From Dichotomocladium elegans (taxonomy: Eukaryota; Mucoromycota; Mucoromycetes; Mucorales; Lichtheimiaceae), in assembly GCA_025716815.1 (NCBI GenBank), contig JAIXMN010000004.1:620001-684000 (forward strand): a stretch of 64,000 bases of DNA. Reading direction: 5' to 3'. Numbering within the stretch: the stretch's first letter is position 1; the number at the start of each line of letters is the position of its first letter. This document shows, piece by piece, positions 1 to 11,607 of the stretch. The translations under genes were made by a program, and so were the position numbers. The notes below the pieces were generated by a model. It was not told where the DNA came from, did no database searches, and was given only the letters and a program-made list of their open reading frames with translations.

Positions 1-1280
1 TGCACAAATCTCCTTGAGAATCGAGTCGAGTACCTATGGCGCACTCGTAAATAAGCTGAAAAGTTTACTCGTTCATTTCAATCACCTTCTCGTCAATGAC
101 AGGAGCCTTAGACAGCTCGACCAAAGCTGAATTTATTCTACGTCCTAAATCGGCTAAAACCATGGTGCTGATGAACGATGATCAACAAAGTGCTGCCCGC
201 TTTCAGCAGTTGAACGCTCAAAATCAGTCGGAGTTCACTGGGAATATAGCACGTATACATCCACTTCAAGAATATGCCATTGCACGATGAAACAAAAAGC
301 CTTCGCAGGTCTCAACATTTCCGAGGCCTCCCAACCTGTATTTCCTTCTCGGGGGGGTGTGTTAATACCAAAAACGTAGTTGTTTTGGATACAATCTTGA
401 CTGACGTGGACGTTATATCTTAGCTAGGTCTACTTTATTCACCAAAACAAAATTTCGCATAAAATTATACACGGTTGTCGTATCAACTTTCCAGAAACGT
501 TAACTTACCAACCCCGGATCACTCCATGCGTATTCAATTATGCGCATGGCAATAACCATAACAGAGGGATGGATGGTGTCCCAGGAGCAAGGATAAGCAA
601 CGGTAAGCGGCGACGCAATGGCGAAGACAAATCTCGTTAGGTAGGAGAAGAACCTTGTGCTTAGCAATTGCATTCTTCCCGGTGTCAGAGCTTCAAAAAG
701 GATGGGAAAAACTCGCCGTACTAATCTTCCGCAGAAGTCTTGTAGCTGATATCATTATACATCTACTTATCGCGAGAACAAATGTATGCATTATCACTCT
801 CCTGATCCTCATAATGCTGGCAGAAGCGATCAAGTTGGGGCCGCATCTGCTGAACCATATAATAAACATCTCGCCTGCGATGCTCATGGAAAGGAACACA
901 TGATCAGGGTAACACCTCGATTCACGATTGCATCCGTGCACCTTGGCTTGCGGTGCCACATTCCTGCTCTCCAGTTATTTCCGTACAAAAGCTACTATCG
1001 TGGTTCAGGTTGATTTGCCGCTCGCGGAGGGGCGATCCAACCTTGAAAGACGATTCGCTTTTGGAGCATACTGCGCAGGGTTCTTATTTCTGTCGACGAG
1101 TGAACATTGCCGTTGTGTCTTCATCCTTCTTTTCCTTCCCATGCATTGTTGCGTTTTCGCGAGTGCGAAATTTATTTATTTTTTTTGAAAAGAACAGCTA
1201 AGCTAATGCACAAATGACGAGGGGTAGGAAGAGATCAGTCAATGCGAAACTTAAATCGATCGAAACGATTGTGTCCTCGA
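1..1280. other. intergenic region without a convincing gene
   Basis: Only short overlapping open frames occur here, in several frames on both strands and without recognisable domains. Part of the stretch (about 428-640) belongs to a dispersed repeat described separately. A T-rich motif near 1165-1195 (gcgaaatttattt) resembles motifs near 27,315 and, in reverse complement, near 60,360. Confidence 0.5.
428..640 (+). repeat. dispersed non-coding repeat, copy a
   Basis: The left part (433-510) aligns by eye with 60,355-60,430: both have ctttatt, an A-rich run, tcgcata, an AT-rich block and gttgtcgtatcaa. The right part, about 560-630 (gatggtgtcccaggagcaag, then a gcaacgg block), resembles 43,455-43,520 (gtggtgtgccaggaacaag, then gcaacgg). 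It therefore shares different pieces with copies b and c. No open frame is conserved. Confidence 0.5.
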
Positions 1281-1866
1281 TCAAGTGCTATCTGAAGATT
1301 GCCATTGTTTCTCGGCGTGGCGAGCAGCAGCGTTCATGCGCTCCATGAATTCTGTTTTTGTGCAGGTTGAGGTATTCACGCGCGAAAGGAGCATATTGTC
1401 GTGCTCTGCGAGCACTCTTTGTTTTGAGGCGTCCGCATAGGCTGTCAACCGCATTTTGTAGAGTCCACAGTCGATCGAAGAAAGCGCTGGGGAAATGACA
1501 TAATATCGGGGATGTTCAAAGGCTGCGCCTGTGCTCTTGAGCTGTATGGCGGGCACATTAATTGGATGCTCCTTGTCCACCGGATCCTCAAATGTCGCTT
1601 CAACATATGGGTTACTGACTCCGGGGATTTGCCGGTGCATTTGTACCAGCCATGAATAGCTAATAGATGGATATATAGATCGATGATGAACTTCTCCCGC
1701 CACCCTGTGGGCCTATCAGCTGTTTGAATAAAACGTACTGCGCGCTCAACTGTTCGTTTTTGGTATTGAGAGCAAAACTAGCGCTAAGGTCTTCAAAATA
1801 TTTTGTCTTCTTAAAATGCGGCTCCTTGGCTGCTTTGTCAAGAAGACATCCACAGGTAAAGTTCAT
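1281..1866 (-). CDS. hypothetical protein, possibly frame-broken
   Basis: I do not recognise this gene. On the minus strand an ATG at 1866 opens a frame beginning MNFTCGCLLDKAAKEP and running through LSAQYVLFKQLIGPQ to about 1710. From there a second frame, offset by one base, continues with YSWLVQMHRQIPGVSNPYV, DPVDKEHPINVPAIQLKSTG and LAEHDNMLLSRVNTST to a stop at 1281. Both halves look like ordinary soluble protein, without repeats or membrane segments. No intron from the visible GT and AG positions joins the two frames cleanly. The break at 1703-1715 is therefore a real frameshift, a sequencing indel in the run of Gs, or an unusual splice. It is divergent from RPS18, with about 175 bp between the start codons. 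About 190 residues if joined. Confidence 0.4.
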
Positions 1867-2040
1867 GGGTGAGTGCAGAGGGGGGTTGGAATAGAATGGC
1901 TAAACGCTCAAACAAACAATAAGCGGGAATAAAAGCCATATTCGGTCGGGATGTCAATTCAGGCGTCGCACGGGTTGGGGGGTGCAGACCCATCTGGACT
2001 GGATGGCCTGGAAATCATGTAGCCTTCCTTTTCGATCAAG

Positions 2041-2833
2041 ATGGTGCGTTAAAGCGAGAAACTGGGGATGAGGGGGATAGAGTATGAGGATGGAAGAAGA
2101 GGATAGAGCATGGATGTTCCGCGACGAACGTGTGGATGGATGGATGGATGGATGGATGTGCGATCGCCTTGATGGCGGATACAATCACTATTTCGGCTAC
2201 TAACGACCGTTATCCATGTTAAATCATTAGTCGCTTGTTGTTCCCGAGAGGAATCAGGTATATATCAATGTTCATTCCTCCATGCATCTTCAAAGAGAAG
2301 AAAGAATTAACGCTTTTTCTTGGACGTCACTAGTTCCAGCACATTATCCGTCTCCTCAACACCAACGTTGACGGTAAGAACAAGATCACCATCGCCTTGA
2401 CTTCCGTCAAGGGTGTTGGTCGCCGCTTCGCCAACATTGCCTGCAAGAAGGCTGATGTCGATCTCAACAAGAGGTTGGTTTCCAAAGACTGACTGAGAAT
2501 ATGTTTTTGGGTATCTAATGACCGCGTCCTAACAATAGAGCCGGTGAGCTGAGCAACGAAGAGTTGGAGCGCATTGTCACCATCCTTCAGAACCCCGCTC
2601 AGTACAAGATCCCCAACTGGTTCCTTAACAGACAGAAGGATGTCGTTGATGGCAAGTACACTCAGGCCATCTCGAACGGTTTGGACACCAAGATGCGTGA
2701 GGATCTCGAGCGCCTGAAGAAGATCCGCAACCACCGTGGTCTCCGTCACTTCTGGGGTCTCCGTGTCCGTGGTCAGCACACCAAGACCACTGGTCGTCGT
2801 GGCAGAACTGTTGGTGTGTCTAAGAAGAAATAA
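2041..2833 (+). CDS. RPS18: 40S ribosomal protein S18 (uS13), four exons
   Basis: RPS18/uS13 sits in the head of the small ribosomal subunit and contacts initiator tRNA and the large subunit. Inferred exons are 2041-2043 (the ATG alone), 2231-2257 (SLVVPERNQ), 2334-2473 ([14 protein letters not shown] through KKADVDLNK) and 2539-2833. The last exon encodes [16 protein letters not shown] and ends [12 protein letters not shown]. All junctions keep frame and give 154 residues, the usual length for the family. The start follows from the N-terminus MSLVVPE expected in this family: TCG CTT GTT GTT CCC GAG directly follows an AG acceptor, and the only suitable ATG lies directly before a gtgcgt donor. 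The first intron contains a GGAT tract. The gene is convergent with ECM29, with 118 bp between stop codons. Confidence 0.93.
2134..2158 (+). repeat. (GGAT)n tract in RPS18 intron 1
   Basis: Six perfect GGAT units lie in the first intron of RPS18, about 70 bp upstream of the exon-2 acceptor. A similar interrupted tract lies in the first intron of RPL43 at 22,762-22,795. Confidence 0.8.
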
Positions 2834-2951
2834 ACCTTCTGACTCTTGCCTATATCTTGTCAACGTCATGAACAATAAAGACAGTTCTGTCTCGTTGTCT
2901 TCACTTTCAATTTGAATATAGCTATTATCAAATTTCTGTGATGGGGGAGAT

Positions 2952-5900
2952 CTAGTTGAGTTTTCTAGATATGCTCTGCAAACGTTCTTTTAGGGCCGCA
3001 ATGGGTTCCTTATTGATGCTAGTCTTGACCATCTCATGAAGATATGACTTGAGTGATGGTGACACTAGTTTCATGCATGCATATGTCATCTTTAGTTCTC
3101 ACTCTTTGAGACGAATGTGCACAGACTTACAAGTAGAAAAGGATATTATGGCATCAAGGACATCAAGCGTTGAGGTTCGGATTGCAGAATACTTTGAATC
3201 CGTCAAGCAATATGATCCACACACCTCGATTATGCGTCCGAGCACTGCATCGTTCAACGCACTCGGAACAGACTGCTCGATAAAAGACTTCAAGCTCTCG
3301 AGGATGGCCTGCTGTACGTTCCAGACATTCCCTACCAGGCCTTGTACTAATGTCTCACCGAGCGCTCTAGTTTGCTGGGCTATTATGGATTTTTAATGCG
3401 CTTGATCTTGTTATATGCGCGTAGAACCCCGGGGCCTACCATGCTCGGGAAATGCTTGGGGTCGGAAGGCGGCTACGAGCGCCTTGAAAGCATTCGCCTT
3501 GATAATGAGCAACAGTGGCTTCAAGTTATCATTGTCATCCTCTTCCATCACTGCTGTCTCATCCATCTCACACAGATCGGTAAGGAAACACTGAGAGGGA
3601 CCAAGCATATCGACCTTCTCGCCAAACGAATTCGCAAACGTACGGAGAGATGCCAATGCATGGCGCTGGTAAACTCGATTTCGACGCTTAGCCTCGCGAA
3701 TGATGATCTAGCAAAAATTTGGTTATAGACTCTATGATTATTTATCAGCTTGATATTGCTTACCTTGACCACTTCCGATAGGCTTGGTTCCCTGCCAGGA
3801 ACATCAAAGTAGGATGGCACAGATATGCATAGTTGTACAAAAGCCTCCAGTACATGCTCTTTACCTGCCCATGATCGAGCAGAGAGCGTAGATACCATGA
3901 CAGGCATCAGTTTATCCGCATGCTGCCCGATGCTCTTGCCGCCTGTCTTGCACATGTCTGCAATGGCAAGTGCGGCAGTTTGCTTTGTACTCCAAGAAGA
4001 TGAAGAAAGAAGGGGTTCGGTGAACGTAATGATCTCATCCGCATACAAAGACACATAGCTTCGAGTCCCTAATCAAGTTCAATTTGTTAGATTATGATGA
4101 GAACTTGTTCCCAATAGCTTTACCAGAAGTCAGATTCTCCCAGGCATCTTTCCAGAGATTGCTGATGGACTTCTCGGGATCATGCTCCCCCACATATATC
4201 AAAGGCACAATCTCTGTCGCGATGGCGTTCATTCTGTCTGTAGCAAATCGTGTGATTTCAACAGTGGTCACTGCACTTGCCGCCCTTGAATCTTCATCTA
4301 TCATACTCTTATGAGAAAGACAAAAATCCACCCCAAATGCTTTCTTACTTTTATACTGTACCATTATTCTCAATGTAAAGCTTCTTAAGATGCCGAACAA
4401 GGGAGCATAAACGATCGTATGTGGCCAACTGACATACATAGCCGATTGCTGTTGCATATGTCTTGCGGATAACTGTGTTTTTGGACTTGATTGCTCCACT
4501 CAGAGCCTTGAGGAAAGTGTCAGCATAAGGCTCAAAAACCGTGCGACGATTCATACAGAGAGTAACGATGAATCGTGCGCAGCCTGCTTTGGTCGGAAGA
4601 CCGGTGCCCTTTTTGATAATGTTAATAATGCGGGGCGTGAGCTCTTGCATGATTTTATCGTCGATTTCTTTGACACAGTGCTCGATGCCTTCCATCATGG
4701 GTGAGTTCTTTGCTCCGCTCAGACGGGCATTATCAAGTTGTTCCTGAGTGATATTGTATTTCTCGGCATGAAACGTCAAATAGTTCATGGCCTGAGGCTC
4801 CATCGCTATTCGCCATTTGGTTAATATTTGTGCCCCGATATGCGTATAAGATACCTAGCGTAAGACATACATGACAAGGATTGTAGAAGCACATCCACAA
4901 GCTCGGGAATGAACCCCTTGAGCAACGATGAACCATTCTTGCAAATATTTAGTAGCGCGTCCAGGCTAAATTTCCGGACATCTTCGGCATCTGAGACAAT
5001 GCCCCGTTCTAATAAGAAGGGCATGACAGTTCCTACGACCTTGATACCATCCGCAATCGATACAACTGTAGGGTCACAATATCGTACCGTCAGCCTCGTC
5101 AGTGACCTGCATGTCTGCGTCGCAGCACGCCGCACGGACTCCTTAATATCGTCAAGCGCTCTGAAACTCATCAACCAGAAACGTTCAAGATATGGTTCAA
5201 TCTGAGCAAGTTGGAGACCCTGTATCAAATCAGTCAGAGCAGCGCAGGAGGCCTCACGCACTCGCCATTGTCGATTTCCGAGACCGCTAAGCACATCTTC
5301 CATGATTTCAGTGAAGTACTTGTCAATCGTCTTCTGGTTATCCCTGACGAGTGATTGCCAAATGGTCTTCATGGTTAGGTTGACCTGCGGGTTAGGATCG
5401 AACTGGTAGCGGTACAATTTTGGGACAAGCCGGGGCAGATATGGCTCAAGCTCTTTCTCCGCCATCGCCATCAGATTCTGGAAGCCAAAGGCTGCGCCAC
5501 GCCGAGACGTCCATATCGCATTATGATTGGCGAGGTTCATGAACTTGTAGATCAAATCAGGCTGGTTGAGCTCTGAAGCAAGAGAGCATAGTTCTTTATA
5601 GGTTGATATGGAGTTGCCGTCAGGGGTGGTGCCAAAGGCGCCTTCTTCGAAAAGTACTGTGTTGTCTGTGACGGATTGCGCCTGAATCGAGCGGCCCTCG
5701 GTAAAAGTCCCAACAAGGGAGTATAACATATCTTCTTTGATTTTGGCGTTGCCGTACTCATAGACTAATCCAAGACCCTTGGATGCAACCTCTTGCGTAA
5801 AGTCTACATACAATAGTTTATGAGTCAACATCATATATCTAACAATAAGTAAATGCGTACCATCTCGATCCGCAATAAGTCTAGAGAAAGAGGCATGGAT

Positions 5901-8900
5901 GATCTCAAGGTTTTTCTAGAATGGTACATGTGTTAGTTATAATAGCATCCACTATTCCATGACATAGTCCAACCTTGATTAGCTCTTGATCCTTGCCGAA
6001 TTTGAGAATCGAAAGAAGCCAGATACATGAGGCTTTGCGGTACCAAGCACGATCACTGGTAACATACGTGCGAGCAATCTTCTCAATCACGGCCTGGAAT
6101 TCATTATGCTTCTCCTCACTGTTCGCATTAGGAATCACTAGGTCACCCACATCCTTGTGCTTCTCCATGGCCTGCGACTCCCAGCCGAAAGCAACCAAGG
6201 ACCAAGCTTCACCGCCGGCAAAATATAGATCAACCTGTTTTGTATCAGCAGATGCAAATAATGCGTCCGTAATGGTCGACATTTGAGGATTTTTTGGTGA
6301 GAGAGGAATGGATACATTTCCCAAAGCCAGGATGGCTTGCTCTTGTATCTTGTTTTCTTTAGCGGTTTTTGCAAGTTTGGCAAGCTGCTCAATGATCCTG
6401 CGAAACATGAGAGGATGATCTTCACCCTCAAGTGCCATATCTTCATTATCCCCCATTTCATTGAGCTTTCGCTTTTCAGCAAGAGGAAAAGGCTCGATTC
6501 TCCCGATTTCGGCGAAGGCTCTACACGCGGCACTTGCAAGCAGGGTAAATGTGGCTCCAGGGGCCCCTTCTAACCGAGAGGAGAGGCACTGGATGCATCG
6601 GCGATAGACTTCTACATTGATGAGACGCTGTCGATAAATGCAACGACTAAGAAGATAGCCAATAGATAGAAGAGCGCCGTGAGCTCTGTCCACGTCTATG
6701 CCACCACTGTGCGATGACAAAGGCTTTTCTAGGAGATTGCAGTACTCTTCTAGAAAGGCTTCGATCTGGCTTGTAGGTATTGTCGAGTCGCTTGCAATAA
6801 TACCGAAAATGTGGGACATGACATCGCGTACATCCTGCTTCTCGGACACCGTGAATGACTTGAAGAAATCAAGGCGATCTTTGAAAGCCGCAGATATGGA
6901 CGGTGGCCCCAAAGAGATAATTTCCAGTAATGATCTGGCAGCATTTGTTAGCAGCACAGGATCTACGTTTGTCCTCGTTAGCACCAGCGTATATTCACTT
7001 CAATGATTTAAATTCGATTACCTTTAAGATCTTTGTCAAGAGAATTCTCGATGAAATGCAACCAAATTTGCATTGCCTCCTTTTCTTCAATTCTGTCTCC
7101 AGACCAAACATCTTTGATGTATCGTCTAAAGTTCTCCATGACCACTGGATCGTCTGCTATGCTGTTATCAACCTTGCTTTCGATATACTCATCAATCAAA
7201 AGCGTCGTAGGATTAGCTTCAAGGACCAGAATCATGCGCACGAATCGTAAGATGTCTGAATAAACTTCGACCGGGTATCCTTGCACAACAGGCGTTTTAG
7301 ACTCGTGTACATATTGAATATCCGGCTTGTGGCGAGCAAGATAAATAACAAGATCCTTGAATTTGGGTAGAGCTGAATTGGGAATGATATCCCTCATCGT
7401 AGTGAGTACACCAGCTGTGTTTCGTTGGAATGGATGCAATCCCCTTGATGATTCTTCCTTGACTTCCAGCTTCTTGACGCTGGAAGAGCCGCCCAATAGA
7501 CACACATATCGCGCAAACACGGATGAGAATGGATACACAGAATTTGCATATTTAAGTGCCATATATCGCGAATGAACATTGGACTATCTCATCAAATATA
7601 AATAACGTGTCTGAGCAGTTCTAAAAGTAAAGTTTACCTTCTGCACGTTCTTCAGAATAATTTCTTGGAGTTTTGAATACACTGTTGAATCCTCTGGAAG
7701 ATCGGTATAGATATCAATCATAGAAGATAAAGCATCTTGTACATAGGTGCGGATGTTTGGATGTTCTTGCTCCAAATTGTCAAAAAATTGTTCCAAAAGC
7801 TGGGCATCCTTTAGCGCAACGTTCGGCACTATAATGAGGTTAGTTTCACAGATATAGATAAGAGTGCGTTATGCTTCTACCTTTCCTATAGATCAAGCCG
7901 CAGCTTAAATAAGCATAACCTTTGATGCTTTCTGCGTCTATATATAAACTGTATCAGTGACTTGCGAATCTCATTTATTATAACAGTCATACCATGGCCA
8001 GATACATGTTGATTCTCATCAATATACTTCAAAAGACCTGATATTAGAATTGGAGCGATGGGTTCCAGCTTTTTTCCATCGCACTTTTTGAAAGAAATTA
8101 GTTACACATTAACTTTATCCAAATGCATTAAATTCGGTTACCATTCTGGCTGACCATTGAAGGAAAGCCATTGTAGATCTCCGTAGTTTCAATGTTGAAC
8201 CTTCGCCATAGATACCGTCAAAAACGACCTGAATCATTTGTGTGACCATGCTGGCTGCAGTAATAGATTTGGATAAATATTGGAGAATCCGAATTTTGAC
8301 GGGAACTGACGCTTGCGCTTGTCTGTCCTTTTCAGCTGTTTCTCATTGTGAGCCACACTACCTTGTTATGCACTTATGCACACATATGTATCCGTCTGTT
8401 TCTCTTACCTCCGCCCTTAGTTCCAAGATACATGGTATACAACGATTGTATGCACTTTGCTTCCTCAAGGTCAACACTGCCTGTCCACCGTCGAATACCA
8501 TCCTCAGACATTGACACAACTTCATGGTTCGGGTCTGATGCACCTGCTATTAAAATCCTCAGCCGTTCTTCATCCGTAAAGATGTATGACAAAACAAATT
8601 TCAAGATTCCCAACTATTCTTCTCAATGAGCACTCGTCATATTGAACATTTTTCTACTCAACTTGCCTTTGCCTCTGCAATTCGCGCCGCTGACCAATTT
8701 GCTTTCCCCTTGTTGGTAACGCTCTCGACCGCAGATGGGCTCAAACCAAAATTTACAGCAGTTGCTTCTTGAGACCGACCCGTTGTAGGCTGGTATAGCA
8801 TCAAGTCCAAGAAAAACTTCAGGACAGCCTCTGCATCTTCGGGGTGCTCTTCAAATCCAAATACTTGCTGTCGAGCATTCTTTTGGTCGCCCGTATCCAT

Positions 8901-9542
8901 ATTCCATTTTTTCAATGCCTATTGTTTCCAAACGAGATATTCAGTTTCTACTCAAAACCAAAGAGAACGCATAATACAAGCGGATAGTCGCATCCGTTCT
9001 GATTCGATGCAATGAACGTACTGGCAGGATCATGTGGAAGATAACAGTCCGCTGTGATTCTGGCCGTTTGGAGATGCCTTTTAACAAGCTTGGCAGATAT
9101 TTGATCGTGTTCTCGGACGTCATCCGTTCCACACCCATCTCGAGATAAATTATGGTGAAGTTTTTGACAAATATTGATACTTTCTCGTCTGTGAGTTGTT
9201 GGATCAATTTATCGAAAGGTATTTTGATGGAAGGATTCGGTTTGGTGCGCTTGTTGATATGCGACAAGATCCCCATAACCTATGAAGTCGAGTTAATACC
9301 GAAGCAAACGGACCAGTTTTCTAGAGAGTTCGCTTGCCTTTTTGCGCACTTGCTCATGTGGACTGGCCATTTTCAGAAGGACAGGCGTCAGGAACAGATC
9401 AATGCATCGTTCAAATTGGGCATCGGTGTCGCACATCGCGATTTTGAGCTCCACATTTTCTATCCTCGAGAAAGTCAGCTACTCGTGAAATAGCATGCGG
9501 AACTTCTTCTATACCTAGCAGTTGAAGCTCATTCTCGGCCAT
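2952..9542 (-). CDS. ECM29: proteasome-associated HEAT-repeat protein Ecm29
   Basis: Ecm29 is a large HEAT-repeat scaffold that binds the 26S proteasome and acts in its quality control and adaptor coupling. The N-terminus reads MAENELQLL, then ENVELKIAMCDTDAQFERC after a short intron, followed by FLTPVLLKMASPHEQVRKK and INKRTKPNPSIKIPF, as in the Ecm29 N-terminal domain. The most conserved block lies in the exon at 4.8-5.8 kb: EVASKGLGLVYEYGNAKIK, TPDGNSISTYKELCSLAS, QPDLIYKFMNLANHNAIW, RLVPKLYRYQFDPN and WRVREASCAALTDLIQG. The C-terminus ends LKERLQSISRKLN. The gene is broken by roughly a dozen or more short introns, and the protein should be about 1,800 residues, normal for the family. I saw no disabling change, but not every junction was resolved. 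Confidence 0.93.
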
Positions 9543-10467
9543 TATTGTTAAATAATAATAAAGAGACGCGTGTTCCTTCCTGCGAGCACCCTGATTTATA
9601 TATTGAATTCAGCGCATTTTTGTGTAACAATATCCAGAAGCTTACGTTTTCCGCTGACGTTTCCGCTTACGTTGACGATTGAACTTGGACTGACATTCTG
9701 TACGTACAGTGGCTCTCATCCACTGCTGTATAACTTCCGCCTCTACTCAGGTCGAATGCGCTCTATAAAAATTAATAAAGCCTCAGCTGTGAACATATCC
9801 CTGCACGTTAGCAAACCTTGCCGTTCGATTATCTGGTAGTTATGTTCCATAGAAATTCGGTTTCTTTTTCCATCTCAACATCACCTAGCCACCAAGTTTA
9901 TCCACAGCATCCAGCCCATCTTCTCTCCGTTAGAGAACCTAGTAGTCTTATTAAAACTACATCTACCATTAGGTTGGTTGGTACCTTTTAAATATTCCCA
10001 CTGACTAGCTTTTTTATTCCATCCCAAACTCGTTTTATTCATTCATATTTGTGAAAGTGCCATACTTCTCTTACATTTTCGCCGCAAAGATCCTATGGTA
10101 CGGGCATATCGCACTAGTATCACCCGCCAACCCCTTCTTCCCTGTCCACATATTTCTAAAGTCGTATAAGTCTTATCAACGATCTCCAAAGCGGAAGATA
10201 ATCTTTTGAATGGGCAAATACTAATATGAATTCTCACAAGAAAAAAGCCCCTGTCCCTTAAATACCCGGGTTATATTACATGAAGATAGCTGGCAATGAG
10301 ATCTACGACTTCTACCTTCATTAGTATCAGTTTCTTTATCTTCTTTTGAACCACCTCGGACCTTAGCAGCGGCCAACTTGGCTATCAAGCATTCCCAAGA
10401 GCAGTGATAAACCTTTTATTTACGAATGCTCATTTCGTCTGGTTTTTAAAGCAGCTGATAATATCCC
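9543..10467. other. intergenic region between ECM29 and the dehydrogenase gene
   Basis: This holds the ECM29 promoter side and the 3' side of the minus-strand dehydrogenase gene. It is AT-rich and has only short frames without domain character. I see no RNA gene or repeat. Confidence 0.5.
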
Positions 10468-11607
10468 CTAGCCTCTCGTACCACCATCCAGACGAATAAC
10501 CGAGCCGTTTAGCATGGGGTTCTCTATGACGTGCAAAATCAAATTTGAGAACTCTTTAGGATCACCAAGTCGCTTCGGGAATAGGCAGTTAGGAGGTGGC
10601 TGAGCTCCGTTAGCGAGCGCGAGGGGAGTTGCTAGATGAATCCTCGGATAAGAACTCCATTCATGCGATTATGTATCAGGGTCGTTCTTTATCTTACCAA
10701 ATGGCCCAGGAGCAACGCTCATGACACGCACACCGAATGATGCTAGTTCCTTCGCCAATGGGAGTGTCAATCCTGCCACACCGGCTACATATATATATCA
10801 TCTCTTAATTAAATAGGCGTTTCAATGCCGAATTCTTTAAATATATATGCTGACCTTTTGATGTGCCGTACGATACTAGCGTACCATCTAAGCCGAGCAT
10901 GGATGATATAGTAATAATTACACCTCTCTCACCTATAGATGCAAATGATAAATATATATATATATATATATATCCCAGTAATGATAAATACCATCATCAT
11001 CAGAAGGCTCGACTTGGATCAGGTGCTCTGCAACATGTTGTGCCACGCAATAAGTGCCAAGAAGGTTAACGTCCATGACAAACTTGAACTGCTGGTAACT
11101 TGTAAGCGCGTTATTAGGACCGTAGCCAGAGAATCGCTTTGGAGGAAAGACAATCCCACTGCAGAGTACGGCACCGCCAATAGGTGCCTGGTCAAAATGC
11201 GCAACGCTAGCTTCGATTGCTTCTTTGACTTGGGTCTTTTATGCGTGTAAGTGAATAATTTTTTTCCATGTCTTATCTCTATCTGAGACAGAATTACCTC
11301 GTCTGTTACATCAACGCTTCCAGGGAAGAACACGTTCTCATTGCCATACATATCGACCAGCTCTTGGGAACCGGTAGCGTTAAGGTCAAGGATCTGTATG
11401 CATTTGGTTTTCATGAGAATCTCTGTCTACTCATCATATAGCTGCTTCATAATACCGTAGCACATCCGCCCTGAGCGACAATTGATTCAACGACTTGCCT
11501 TCCGAGCCCGCTAGCCCTGTGTTGAAAGGTTGAATATTCATTCTTCTATTTTTTTTCGCATTCACGTACCCTCCGCTGACAATGAAGTTCCGTTGTTTGA
11601 GCTGCAT
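10468..11607 (-). CDS. short-chain dehydrogenase, 3-hydroxyacyl-CoA dehydrogenase type 2-like
   Basis: This is a classical SDR, closest in pattern to HSD17B10/HADH2, an NAD-dependent mitochondrial 3-hydroxyacyl-CoA dehydrogenase of fatty-acid and isoleucine breakdown. The N-terminus is [13 protein letters not shown], joined across an intron to [17 protein letters not shown], which forms the glycine-rich cofactor motif. [10 protein letters not shown], then [10 protein letters not shown] and [14 protein letters not shown] follow. The catalytic YxxxK is seen in SYGTSK, after a serine in TISSMLG. The C-terminus ([15 protein letters not shown], then [15 protein letters not shown]) matches the subfamily. 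About six introns join in frame, giving about 250 residues with no stop. The start at 11,607 is chosen because it gives the usual short lead before the nucleotide-binding fold. No clear presequence was found, so mitochondrial location is an inference. Confidence 0.85.

Noticed and set aside
655..1201. Cluster of overlapping 75-90 codon frames
   Set aside because: Several frames on both strands are open at once, some with non-ATG starts and none domain-like. This fits chance in low-stop sequence better than a gene.
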